Source of the DNA: SCGC-AAA076-P13 sp965656035
Lineage (GTDB): Bacteria > Pseudomonadota > Gammaproteobacteria > Magnimaribacterales > D2472
Length of the DNA stretch: 13,043 nucleotides
Assembly (NCBI GenBank): GCA_965656035.1
Contig: CBFHIO010000024.1
Coordinates: forward strand, 1 to 13,043
Direction: 5' to 3'
A model generated the notes under the pieces. That model was not told where the DNA came from. It worked only from the letters and a program-made list of their open reading frames with translations, and ran no database searches. Each line of letters starts with the position of its first letter. Positions within the stretch are counted from its first letter, which is position 1. Below are positions 1-6,635 of the stretch, one piece after another. The translations under genes and the position numbers were made by a program.

Positions 1-1630
1 CTAAAGCTTGACCAGGCCATGCAATATATCTATCTACTTCATTCTCTATATCTAATTTAGATTTAGCAGTATTTTCCAAGAAGAGGTTTATGGCTTCTTC
101 TCTAGTCCATCCTTTATAGTGCATACCTGTATCAACTACCAACCTTATAGCTCTCCACATGTCGTAAGTTAATTGTCCAAATTTATCGTATGGGTCATCA
201 TACAAGCCCATAAATTCACCTAATTCTTCACTGTATAATCCCCAGCCCTCAACAAAAGCAGTAAAGCTAAGATATTTTCTGAAGGTTGGAACATTTTCTA
301 GTTCTTGAGCTAAGGATATTTGAAAATGATGACCGGGCACTGCTTCATGTACTGTCAGAACTGGTATTTCATATTTTGGACGTGATTCAGGTTTATAAAG
401 ATTTGCATAAAAGTATCCAGGTTTACCTTTTGCAGGAGCGTTATAGTAAGCAGTTGTTGTGAAGGGCGCAGATTCCTCTGGGATAGGAATAACTCCATAT
501 GGAGCCCTGGGAAAAACTTTAAATATTTTGGGTAGAAGTGGGTCTATTTTTTTTGACATTATTAAATAGGCATTTAATAAGTCTTCACCGTTATCATAAT
601 AAAACCTTGGACTGGTTCTTAAATAATTTAAAAAAGACTTAAAATCGCCATCCCATTCTAACTCTTCAATTATTTCCTCCATTTCAGATCTAATCCTTTT
701 AACTTCACTTAAGCCTATTTCATGTATTTCATTCGGAGTAAGGTTTGTGGTTGTATGATATCTAGCGACATATTCATACCACTCTTTACCATTTGGGATA
801 TCACTTAGACCAATTGAATCTCTTGATTGAGGAAGATACTCATTTTTTAAAAAAGTATTTAGTTCTTCATATGCAGGGTTTATTCTATTGATCACTAAGT
901 CTTTTGCATTTTCTATAAGTTGCTTTTTTTCATTATTTGTAAAAAATCTTTCATCTGCAGATAAAAATATCTTTAAGTAGGGGTGATTTTCTATGTCACT
1001 ATTTAAAATGTTATCTATTTGGATAATTACTTGTTTCGTAATTAGTTTTGGTTGGGTATAACCATTATCTAATCCTTCTTTTAAGTTGAGAGTTGTATTT
1101 TCAATATTAACTACATATTTAGATAAACGAACCAACCAATCTTGGTAGTCAGACTTAGATGAATATACAAGCCTATTACCAGTCTCATAATAACTCTGGA
1201 CACCACCTCTTTGATTAAGCGCCATATAATATGAAGGAAAATTTGAAGCTTCTAAGGAGTTGTGAAGATTAAGGCTAAGAAGTTTGTAATTTAATTTATT
1301 ATCAGAATTTAATTTACTAATGTTAAAGGTTTCAAGTTCTTGTTTTTTTTTCTTTAATTTATTAATTCTTTCTTGATAATATCTTTGACTGTTGGGCGTA
1401 ATATCTTTGTTAAACCTTTTATCACCGAGTAAAGAGGCAAATATTGGACTATCTTCAAGATCTTTATCCCATTCAGAAGATAGGTAATTTTCAAATTTTA
1501 CATCTTCATTTAGAACAACTTTATCTTCTACATCTTTGTCATTTTCAATATTTGATGTCTGACAAGCACCAATAACTAACATTGGTACAATTAGTAGATA
1601 ATGTTTATGTCTAGATAAGCTAATATTCAT
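1..1630 (-). CDS. DUF885 family lipoprotein, putative metallopeptidase (3' end cut by window)
   Basis: Frame read by hand from ATG at 1630 to the left edge: 543 codons with no stop, so the gene is intact but loses its C-terminus here. The N-terminus has a basic start, a short hydrophobic stretch and a lipobox (VIGAC, Cys at residue 23), so it is probably a lipoprotein exported to the cell envelope. Family marks are HEAVPGHH at about 428-435 (an HExxPGHH metal-site motif), EGWG at 461-464 followed by LYSE, a block RLVVDTGMHYKGWT, and EVDRYIAWPGQAL at the edge. These are typical of DUF885 (PF05960), proteins of roughly 600 residues regarded as zinc-peptidase-like; perhaps 50 residues are missing. 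The substrate is unknown, probably peptides. It starts 2 bp after the ETF-QO stop with no clear ribosome site, so it is likely co-transcribed and perhaps translated by re-initiation. Family call confident, function inferred. Confidence 0.9.
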   Translation of the reverse strand, partial: MNISLSRHKHYLLIVPMLVIGACQTSNIENDKDVEDKVVLNEDVKFENYLSSEWDKDLEDSPIFASLLGDKRFNKDITPNSQRYYQERINKLKKKKQELETFNISKLNSDNKLNYKLLSLNLHNSLEASNFPSYYMALNQRGGVQSYYETGNRLVYSSKSDYQDWLVRLSKYVVNIENTTLNLKEGLDNGYTQPKLITKQVIIQIDNILNSDIENHPYLKIFLSADERFFTNNEKKQLIENAKDLVINRINPAYEELNTFLKNEYLPQSRDSIGLSDIPNGKEWYEYVARYHTTTNLTPNEIHEIGLSEVKRIRSEMEEIIEELEWDGDFKSFLNYLRTSPRFYYDNGEDLLNAYLIMSKKIDPLLPKIFKVFPRAPYGVIPIPEESAPFTTTAYYNAPAKGKPGYFYANLYKPESRPKYEIPVLTVHEAVPGHHFQISLAQELENVPTFRKYLSFTAFVEGWGLYSEELGEFMGLYDDPYDKFGQLTYDMWRAIRLVVDTGMHYKGWTREEAINLFLENTAKSKLDIENEVDRYIAWPGQAL

Positions 1631-1632
1631 AG

Positions 1633-3264
1633 TTACATATTTGGGTAATTGGGGCCTCCTGGACCTTCTGGAGTAACCCATTTAATATTTTGTGATGGAT
1701 CTTTGATATCACATGTTTTACAGTGAACACAATTCTGAGCATTTATAACAAATTTCTTTTCATTATCTTTTTCAACAACCTCATAGACTCCTGCAGGACA
1801 ATACCTTTGTGCAGGCTCATCATAAATTGGCAAGTTTACTGATATTGGAATTGAAGGGTCTTTTAATTGAAGATGACATGGTTGATCCTCTTCATGGTTA
1901 GTATTAGATAAATATACAGAGGATAACTTATCAAATGAATATATCCCATCAGGTTTTTGATAGTCTATTTTTGGCATTTCATTAGCTTTTTTCAAACACT
2001 CATGATCTGGAGTAGGGTGATTAAGAGTTATTGGTAAATTGCCTCTGAATATAAACTGATCAATTGCATTAAACATAGCTCCTAGTAATGCTCCAAACTT
2101 GTGAAAGAAAGGTCCAAAATTTCTAGATCTGTACAACTCCTTATAAATCCATGAATCATTAATTTTTTGATCAAAGGAAATATCTGTTGAAATCTCATTA
2201 TGTAGATTTTGATATACATGTTCACCGGCAATAATTCCTGATTTCATAGCTGTATGTGAACCTTTAATTTTCGAGAAATTTAACGTTCCAGCATTGTCAC
2301 CTATTAACAAACCTCCTGGAAATTCCATTTTAGGTAGTGATTGAAGACCACCTTTAATTAATGCACGAGCACCATATGAAATTCTTTCAGCTCCTTTAAG
2401 ATACTTTTTTATTGATGGATGAGTTTTCCATTTTTGAAATTCATCAAAAGGACTTAAATGAGGATTTTTATAGTCAAGGGGAATAACATAACCTATATAT
2501 GCTTCGTTATTTTCACCATGATAAAAATATGAACCTGATGGTGTATCCCAAGGAGTAGGCCATCCGTTTGTATGCATAACTAAACCTTCTTCATGTATGT
2601 CGTCATTGAGCTTCCAAACTTCTTTAAAACCAATTCCATAATGCTGAGGATCTTTACCATCTGATAAATTGTATTTGTTGATAATTTCTTTGCCTAGGTG
2701 ACCTCTACATCCTTCTCCTAAAACAGTATATTTAGCTCTTATTTCAATACCCGGCTCATTCCCTGGTTTTAATTCCCCATTAGCATCAACCCCCATATCA
2801 CCAGTCTGAACACCGACAACTTTATTATCTTCATAAATTAGCTTACTTGCAGGGAAGCCTGGAAAGATTTCAACACCAAGATTTTCTGCATGTTCACCCA
2901 ACCATCTACATAAATTACCAAGACTAATCACATAATTACCATGATTATTCATAGGAGGCATAACAAAAGCAGGTATAGAAATACCAAATTTCTCAAATAG
3001 GAAAATTAATTTATCTTTTTTTACAGGAACATTTAAAGGAGCATTTAATTCTTTCCAACTAGGAATTAACTCATCAAGAGCAGTAGTTTGAAATACATTG
3101 CCTGATAAGATATGAGCACCTATTTCAGAGCCTTTTTCAAGTAAACATATTGAATAGTCAGTACCATTTTCATTGTTAAGTTGAGCAAATTTTATAGCTG
3201 TAGCTAAGCCTGAAGGACCGCCACCAACTATAACTACATCATATTCCATAGTCTCTCTTTCCAT
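1633..3264 (-). CDS. Electron transfer flavoprotein-ubiquinone oxidoreductase (ETF-QO / ETFDH)
   Basis: The 543-residue protein has the usual length for bacterial ETF-QO. It accepts electrons from reduced ETF and passes them to ubiquinone at the inner membrane. An FAD-binding dinucleotide fold lies at the N-terminus (VVIVGGGPSGLATA, glycines at 14-19). The C-terminal 4Fe-4S domain has four Cys ligands at 489 (CPAGVYE) and 512, 515 and 518 (CVHCKTC), followed by the conserved tail WVTPEGPGGPNYPNM. Central blocks such as VLGEGCRGHLGK and GDNAGTLNFSKIKGSHTAMKSG are also typical. The first ATG is chosen because a GAGGT ribosome site precedes it and the MEREtMEyDVVIVG opening is the usual gammaproteobacterial one; Met6 is an alternative. 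It is divergent from etfBA, its redox partner, and followed at 2 bp by the DUF885 gene. No missing ligand or frameshift seen. Confidence 0.97.
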   Translation of the reverse strand: MERETMEYDVVIVGGGPSGLATAIKFAQLNNENGTDYSICLLEKGSEIGAHILSGNVFQTTALDELIPSWKELNAPLNVPVKKDKLIFLFEKFGISIPAFVMPPMNNHGNYVISLGNLCRWLGEHAENLGVEIFPGFPASKLIYEDNKVVGVQTGDMGVDANGELKPGNEPGIEIRAKYTVLGEGCRGHLGKEIINKYNLSDGKDPQHYGIGFKEVWKLNDDIHEEGLVMHTNGWPTPWDTPSGSYFYHGENNEAYIGYVIPLDYKNPHLSPFDEFQKWKTHPSIKKYLKGAERISYGARALIKGGLQSLPKMEFPGGLLIGDNAGTLNFSKIKGSHTAMKSGIIAGEHVYQNLHNEISTDISFDQKINDSWIYKELYRSRNFGPFFHKFGALLGAMFNAIDQFIFRGNLPITLNHPTPDHECLKKANEMPKIDYQKPDGIYSFDKLSSVYLSNTNHEEDQPCHLQLKDPSIPISVNLPIYDEPAQRYCPAGVYEVVEKDNEKKFVINAQNCVHCKTCDIKDPSQNIKWVTPEGPGGPNYPNM

Positions 3265-3387
3265 AAGTTACCTCAAATTATGTTGTAAATCGCTCAAAAG
3301 GAATTACAATTGAATTATATAGCTGATTATAACTTTCATTTATAATCATACGCTTATTATAAAACAAATTTATATACAAATTATATT
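3265..3387. promoter_or_regulatory. Divergent promoter region between ETF-QO and etfBA
   Basis: This 123-bp spacer is the only place for promoters of both outward-facing electron-transfer operons. A perfect TATAAT lies at 3341-3346 on the plus strand, 41 bases before the etfB ATG, but with no convincing -35 box at 16-18 bp. On the minus strand TATAAT occurs at 3314-3319 and 3326-3331, also without good -35 boxes. TATATACA at 3371-3378 is close enough to etfB that a leaderless transcript is possible, since etfB has no Shine-Dalgarno sequence. The role as a shared regulatory region follows from the layout; exact promoter positions are uncertain. I saw no clear fatty-acid-regulator operator. Confidence 0.5.
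3270..3274 (-). promoter_or_regulatory. Ribosome binding site of ETF-QO (GAGGT)
   Basis: On the minus strand GAGGT lies 5 bases before ATG at 3264. This supports the upstream start (MERETM...) over the internal Met6, although a purine-rich GGAAAGAGAGA stretch also precedes Met6. Confidence 0.7.
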
Positions 3388-4140
3388 ATGAAAATACTTG
3401 TTCCACTCAAAAGGGTTGTTGATTACAACGTAAAAGTAAGACCTTTACCAGATAATACAAATGTTGATTTAAATAACGTAAAAATGTCAATAAATCCATT
3501 TTGTGAAATAGCGCTTGAAGAAGCCGTAAGAATTAAAGAGGCTGGTAATGCTGAGGAAGTTATAGTTGTTACTGTTGGTAAGTCAGAGTCCCAAGAGCAA
3601 TTAAGAACAGCACTTGCCCTAGGTGCAGACAGAGCAATTTTAATCGAAACCGAATCTTTGTTAGAACCTCTAGCTATAGCAAAAGTAATATCAAAAGTTG
3701 TCCAAGAAGAAAGTCCAGATCTTATTATTTTAGGCAAACAAGCTATAGATGGAGATAACAACCAAACTGGCCAAATGCTTGGTGCCTTGCTTGATTATCC
3801 ACAAGCTACAAACGCATCAGAAGTGAAGTTAGATGATAATAGCGTAACTGTAACAAGAGAAATTGATGGCGGGCTTCAAACATTAAAATTAAATAAGCCA
3901 GCAATTGTTACTACTGATTTAAGATTAAATGAGCCAAGATATGCCTCTTTACCAAATATCATGAAAGCAAAAAAGAAAGAATTAACTATTAAAAATGTAA
4001 GTGAATTAGGTGTTGATGTTAGCCCAAGAACAGAATTACTTTCAGTTGAGTTACCTCCATCAAGAGATGCAGGTATTATTGTAGAGAGTGTTGATGAGTT
4101 GGTTGATAAACTAAAAAATGAAGCCAAGGTGATAGTATGA
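3388..4140 (+). CDS. etfB: Electron transfer flavoprotein beta subunit
   Basis: The 250-residue EtfB is the AMP-binding half of the heterodimeric ETF that collects electrons from acyl-CoA and related dehydrogenases. It opens with the typical MKILVPLKRVVDYNVKVR and SINPFCEIALEEA. The AMP-binding segment LGKQAIDGDNNQTGQMLG lies at 115-132. The family signature covers about 154-187 (VTREIDGG through LNEPRYASL). The dehydrogenase recognition loop follows with LPNIMKAKKKEL at about 188-199. Length is normal. The start is fixed by this N-terminus although no Shine-Dalgarno sequence precedes the ATG; the upstream bases are almost pure A/T, so leaderless or S1-assisted initiation is possible. It overlaps etfA by 4 bp (ATGA), implying coupled translation and equal dosing of the two subunits. 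Confidence 0.97.
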   Translation: MKILVPLKRVVDYNVKVRPLPDNTNVDLNNVKMSINPFCEIALEEAVRIKEAGNAEEVIVVTVGKSESQEQLRTALALGADRAILIETESLLEPLAIAKVISKVVQEESPDLIILGKQAIDGDNNQTGQMLGALLDYPQATNASEVKLDDNSVTVTREIDGGLQTLKLNKPAIVTTDLRLNEPRYASLPNIMKAKKKELTIKNVSELGVDVSPRTELLSVELPPSRDAGIIVESVDELVDKLKNEAKVIV

Positions 4141-5066
4141 GTATATTAGTAATAGCAGAACACGATAATACCAACCTTAAGGCTGCAACTCTGAACACTG
4201 TTGCCGCTGCTAAAGAAATTGGAAGTGATATTACATTACTAGTTGCCGGTGCTGATATTGCTTCAGTAACAAGTGAAGCTCAACAACTTAGTGGAGTTAC
4301 AAAAATTCTTGCTTGTGATGATAACTTATATAAAAACTCATTAGCAGAGGACCTATCAAATCTTGTTGTTTCATTAGCTGCGAGTTTTTCATACATATTA
4401 GCACCAGCTACAACATTTGGTAAAAATCTTTTACCTAGGATATCTGCGAAATTAGATGTACAACAAATATCAGATATTATCTCAGTTGAAAGTGAAGATA
4501 CCTTCAAGAGACCAATATACGCAGGAAGTTGTATAGCAACAGTTAAATCAAATGATTCAGTTAAGTTAATAACCGTAAGATCCACAGCTTTTGATCCAGT
4601 TGCAAATGATAACTCTGATGTGCTAGTTGAGTCTGTTGTAGCTACAAATTCTGCAAATATTAGTGAATTTGTTTCAGAAGAACTGGCTAAAAGTGATAGG
4701 CCTGAGTTAACTTCAGCAAATATTGTTATCTCTGGTGGAAGAGGGATGCAGTCTGGAGATAACTTTCATCTTTTAGATTCTATTGCTGATAAATTGGGTG
4801 CAGCTGTTGGAGCTTCAAGAGCGGCTGTTGATGCTGGCTTTGTTCCAAACGATTATCAGGTAGGGCAAACAGGTAAAATAGTAGCTCCTGACTTATATAT
4901 AGCTGTAGGTATTTCTGGTGCTATTCAACATTTAGCTGGAATGAAAGACTCAAAAGTAATTGTTGCAATTAATAAAGACGAAGACGCACCAATTTTCCAA
5001 GTTTCTGACTATGGACTAGTAAGTGATTTATTCACAGCACTACCAGAGTTAGACTCAAAGTTATAA
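4137..5066 (+). CDS. etfA: Electron transfer flavoprotein alpha subunit
   Basis: The 309-residue EtfA is the FAD-carrying partner of EtfB. The N-terminal half (SILVIAEHDNTNLKAATLNTVAAAKEI) is the usual nucleotide-binding-like domain. The C-terminal FAD domain shows IVISGGRGMQSGDNF, then AAVGASRAAVDAGFVPNDYQ and VGQTGKIVAPDLYIAVGISG. The ETF-alpha signature runs over about residues 252-282 and includes IQHLAGMKDSKVIVAINKDE. Its ATG overlaps the etfB stop codon (ATGA), the standard coupled arrangement. The operon ends at a strong hairpin terminator 18 bp after the stop. No anomalies seen. The complex acts in the cytoplasm and hands electrons to the ETF-QO encoded divergently at 1633-3264. Confidence 0.97.
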   Translation: MSILVIAEHDNTNLKAATLNTVAAAKEIGSDITLLVAGADIASVTSEAQQLSGVTKILACDDNLYKNSLAEDLSNLVVSLAASFSYILAPATTFGKNLLPRISAKLDVQQISDIISVESEDTFKRPIYAGSCIATVKSNDSVKLITVRSTAFDPVANDNSDVLVESVVATNSANISEFVSEELAKSDRPELTSANIVISGGRGMQSGDNFHLLDSIADKLGAAVGASRAAVDAGFVPNDYQVGQTGKIVAPDLYIAVGISGAIQHLAGMKDSKVIVAINKDEDAPIFQVSDYGLVSDLFTALPELDSKL

Positions 5067-5084
5067 AAAATCATACTCATTTTT

Positions 5085-5114
5085 AAAATAGGGCATTAAG
5101 CCCTATTTTTTTTT
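5085..5114 (+). terminator. Rho-independent terminator of etfBA
   Basis: A perfect 10-bp stem (AAAATAGGGC / GCCCTATTTT) encloses an ATTAA loop at 5095-5099 and runs into a T tract to 5114. The G+C core stands out in AT-rich surroundings. It separates etfBA from the ceramidase-like gene. The 5' A-run could also give some termination on the opposite strand. Confidence 0.92.
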
Positions 5115-5121
5115 GTATATG

Positions 5122-5140
5122 TATAATTAATTCAGGGGGA
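5122..5140 (+). promoter_or_regulatory. -10-like TATAAT and Shine-Dalgarno AGGGGGA before a TTG start
   Basis: AGGGGGA at 5134-5140 sits 7 bases before TTG at 5148, the best ribosome site in the window, and decides the start of a gene whose first in-frame ATG is some 67 codons further in. TATAAT at 5122-5127 matches a -10 box, but a start about 7 bases downstream would put the ribosome site at the very 5' end of the RNA, and no -35 is evident. The ribosome site is solid; the promoter is weak. Confidence 0.6.
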
Positions 5141-5147
5141 ATTAATA

Positions 5148-6092
5148 TTGTCTGGTAAGTTTTATCATTTTTATATAGCTTTAATAGTATCTATTAGTTT
5201 TTTATTCTTATTTTTTACTCTTAGTGGGCTTGGGTTAATACAGTCAACAGAAGCCTCAAATCTTATTGGTGAAGCCTCAAGATGGTGTGAAAGAGTTTCA
5301 GGTGGACTTTTCAGAGAGCCCGTGAATACTTTGAGCAACTTAGGTTTTATGATTGTTGGTTTATATATTTTCTGGATTTTATGTAATGATGAAAAAAATT
5401 CTACCAACCCATTTATTGGTACCAATAAAATATCTATTCTCTATGCATCTGTAGTTATTTATCTAGGCCCGGGGTCAATGCTTATGCATGGCACAAATAC
5501 AGAGTGGGGCGCGTGGGCAGATAATTTAAGCATGATTATGTATATTATTTTACCTTGGCTTTTTAATATTTATAGCATGTCGAAATGGTCTATAAACCAG
5601 TTTTTAAAAACCTATCTAGGTATTGTAGTTATTTATTCAGTATGGAGATGGTTTACTGATTTTGAATTAGGCATTAACTTTAATCTTTTTGGTGTATCTA
5701 TAGGACTATGGGTTATATCTGAAGCTCTGTATAGATATTGGTCACCTGTATTTAGACTTTTATCTGGTTTTGTTGGTTTTTTGGTTTTAATGTTATTTGG
5801 CACAATGCCAAATGAAGTATTTGAGAGTTTTAATGAATATTGGTGGGTTACATTGTTTTGGTTGCCAGCAATTTTATCAAATGAAAAACCTAAATATTCT
5901 AGGACTTATAAATGGTTCGTTTTAGGAATGATTTCTTATTTAAGCGCCTTTGCAATATGGTTAACTGGAGTTCCTGATCATGAATCATGCTCACCAGATT
6001 CATTACTACAAGCACACGGTATTTGGCACTTATTGTCAGCACTAGCTACATATTTTTTCTTTAAACACTACAGATCTATTAAAACAGTTTAG
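5148..6092 (+). CDS. Alkaline ceramidase family (CREST superfamily) integral membrane hydrolase
   Basis: The 314-residue multi-pass membrane protein has about seven or more hydrophobic segments, the first at roughly 9-30. Motifs match the alkaline ceramidase family (PF05875): WCE at 46-48, NTLSN at 60-64, GPGSMLMHGT at 107-116 with His114, Asp125 in GAWADN, and HGIWH with His290 and His294. The spacings Ser110-His114-Asp125 and HxxxH equal those I recall for the catalytic Ser77/His81/Asp92 and His217/His221 of human ACER3, so the zinc site seems intact. The calcium site looks altered: the ACER3 Asp19 and Asn24 positions align with Arg45 and Val50. It probably hydrolyses an amide-linked lipid in the membrane; the true substrate is unknown. 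The start is TTG, chosen from the strong AGGGGGA site. It sits alone between the etfBA terminator and convergent infA (17-bp gap). Confidence 0.85.
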   Translation: MSGKFYHFYIALIVSISFLFLFFTLSGLGLIQSTEASNLIGEASRWCERVSGGLFREPVNTLSNLGFMIVGLYIFWILCNDEKNSTNPFIGTNKISILYASVVIYLGPGSMLMHGTNTEWGAWADNLSMIMYIILPWLFNIYSMSKWSINQFLKTYLGIVVIYSVWRWFTDFELGINFNLFGVSIGLWVISEALYRYWSPVFRLLSGFVGFLVLMLFGTMPNEVFESFNEYWWVTLFWLPAILSNEKPKYSRTYKWFVLGMISYLSAFAIWLTGVPDHESCSPDSLLQAHGIWHLLSALATYFFFKHYRSIKTV

Positions 6093-6101
6093 CTGCTCTA
6101 A

Positions 6102-6125
6102 CTTTAGATTTATCTACCTCTAAAG
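6102..6125. terminator. Weak inverted repeat between the ceramidase-like gene and infA
   Basis: CTTTAGA (6102-6108) and TCTAAAG (6119-6125) can pair around a 10-base loop. A nested alternative, TAGAT-TT-ATCTA at 6105-6116, is also possible. It covers the convergent 3' ends and could act as a bidirectional terminator or 3' stability hairpin, but it is AT-rich, lacks a T tract and overlaps infA codons, so chance is a serious alternative. Confidence 0.3.
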
Positions 6126-6328
6126 GTGATTCTTCCAACAGTTAAATCATAAGGAGTCATTTCAACTTTAACTTTGTCACCGGTTAAAATTCTAATGTAA
6201 TGTTTACGCATCTTACCTGAGATATGAGCTGTGATAATGTGTCCGTTTTCTAATTTAACTTTAAATTTTGTATTAGGAAGAGTTTCAATAACTTCTCCTT
6301 CAAATTCTAATGCATCTTCTTTTGACAT
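6110..6328 (-). CDS. infA: Translation initiation factor IF-1
   Basis: The 72-residue single-domain S1/OB-fold protein is the normal IF-1 size. The sequence is highly typical: MSKEDALEFEG start, ETLPNTKFKVKLENGHIITA, then HISGKMRKHYIRILTGDKVKVEM and a PYDLTVGRITFRGR ending. It binds the 30S A site during initiation and is normally essential. No Shine-Dalgarno sequence precedes the ATG (the bases before it read TAGCACGCT), and no clear promoter could be fixed in the adjacent 307-bp spacer. It is convergent with the ceramidase-like gene and divergent from the M14 peptidase. In many gammaproteobacteria infA lies close to clpA; here clpA is about 6.5 kb away on the same strand. Confidence 0.98.
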   Translation of the reverse strand: MSKEDALEFEGEVIETLPNTKFKVKLENGHIITAHISGKMRKHYIRILTGDKVKVEMTPYDLTVGRITFRGR

Positions 6329-6518
6329 AGCGTGCTATTTTACACTATATGTACTAATTTTAATCTATCTATTAACAATAAATTATTTCAAAGTTTATTT
6401 AGCTATTAAACTATGTACATTAAGGATAATCGGTTAAATCAATTTCTTTTCGTTGTTGTTGTTACTTAATGTTGATTTACAATCTTTCCATGTAATTCAA
6501 TCTTAAGTTATTATTAAA

Positions 6519-6534
6519 CATAATATATATTATG
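6519..6534. repeat. Perfect 16-bp palindrome CATAATATATATTATG
   Basis: The dyad is exact over 16 bases with C/G ends, in the infA/peptidase spacer about 100 bp before the peptidase start. It could be a repressor operator or a cruciform-prone element. The AT-only core makes chance occurrence fairly likely in this composition. Confidence 0.45.
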
Positions 6535-6564
6535 CGAAGTTATATATTATATCGAATGTTCAAA

Positions 6565-6579
6565 ACATGCCCTGCATGT
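6565..6579. repeat. Inverted repeat ACATGC-CCT-GCATGT
   Basis: Two perfect 6-base arms flank a 3-base centre, with more G+C than the surroundings, 57 bp before the peptidase ATG. It could be an operator for a dimeric regulator or a small hairpin in a leader. No T tract follows, so it is not a terminator. Confidence 0.45.
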
Positions 6580-6635
6580 CAATTGTTATAAATAAAATGA
6601 ATGATAAGTTGTGATTTCTAGATTAGAATTAATCC

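Larger units (their letters stand above)
6329..6635. promoter_or_regulatory. 307-bp divergent non-coding region, infA / M14 peptidase
   Basis: This is the longest gap in the window and must hold the promoters of infA (leftward) and the peptidase (rightward). I find no tRNA or convincing small ORF; a 68-codon frame entering from 6231 is an infA shadow. It contains a (GTT)4 run at 6452-6463, a 16-bp palindrome at 6519-6534, an imperfect direct repeat TATATTATnCGAA near 6527 and 6543, and an inverted repeat at 6565-6579. A minus-strand TTGACA occurs at 6577-6582 but its nearest TATAAT (6546-6551) is 25 bp away, too far for a standard sigma-70 promoter. The peptidase ATG has no clear Shine-Dalgarno. 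Confidence 0.5.

Noticed and set aside
3423..4585. Long minus-strand open frames under etfB and etfA (112, 83 and 101 codons)
   Set aside because: They mirror conserved etfB/etfA codons, have no start context and translate to low-complexity Ser/Leu-rich sequence.
5250..5280. Direct repeat GAAGCCTCAA, 21 bp apart
   Set aside because: In frame within the ceramidase-like gene (encodes EAS twice); short and probably chance or a minor slippage event.
5171..5425. 84-codon minus-strand frame under the ceramidase-like gene
   Set aside because: Antisense to a clear membrane-protein family; no supporting start or homology.
6231..6437. 68-codon open frame on the plus strand overlapping infA
   Set aside because: It is antisense to the highly conserved infA, has no ribosome site and no recognisable protein character.
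6546..6582. Minus-strand TTGACA (6577-6582) with TATAAT (6546-6551) as an infA promoter
   Set aside because: Spacer is 25 bp, outside the 16-18 bp range for a sigma-70 promoter; the two boxes are probably unrelated.
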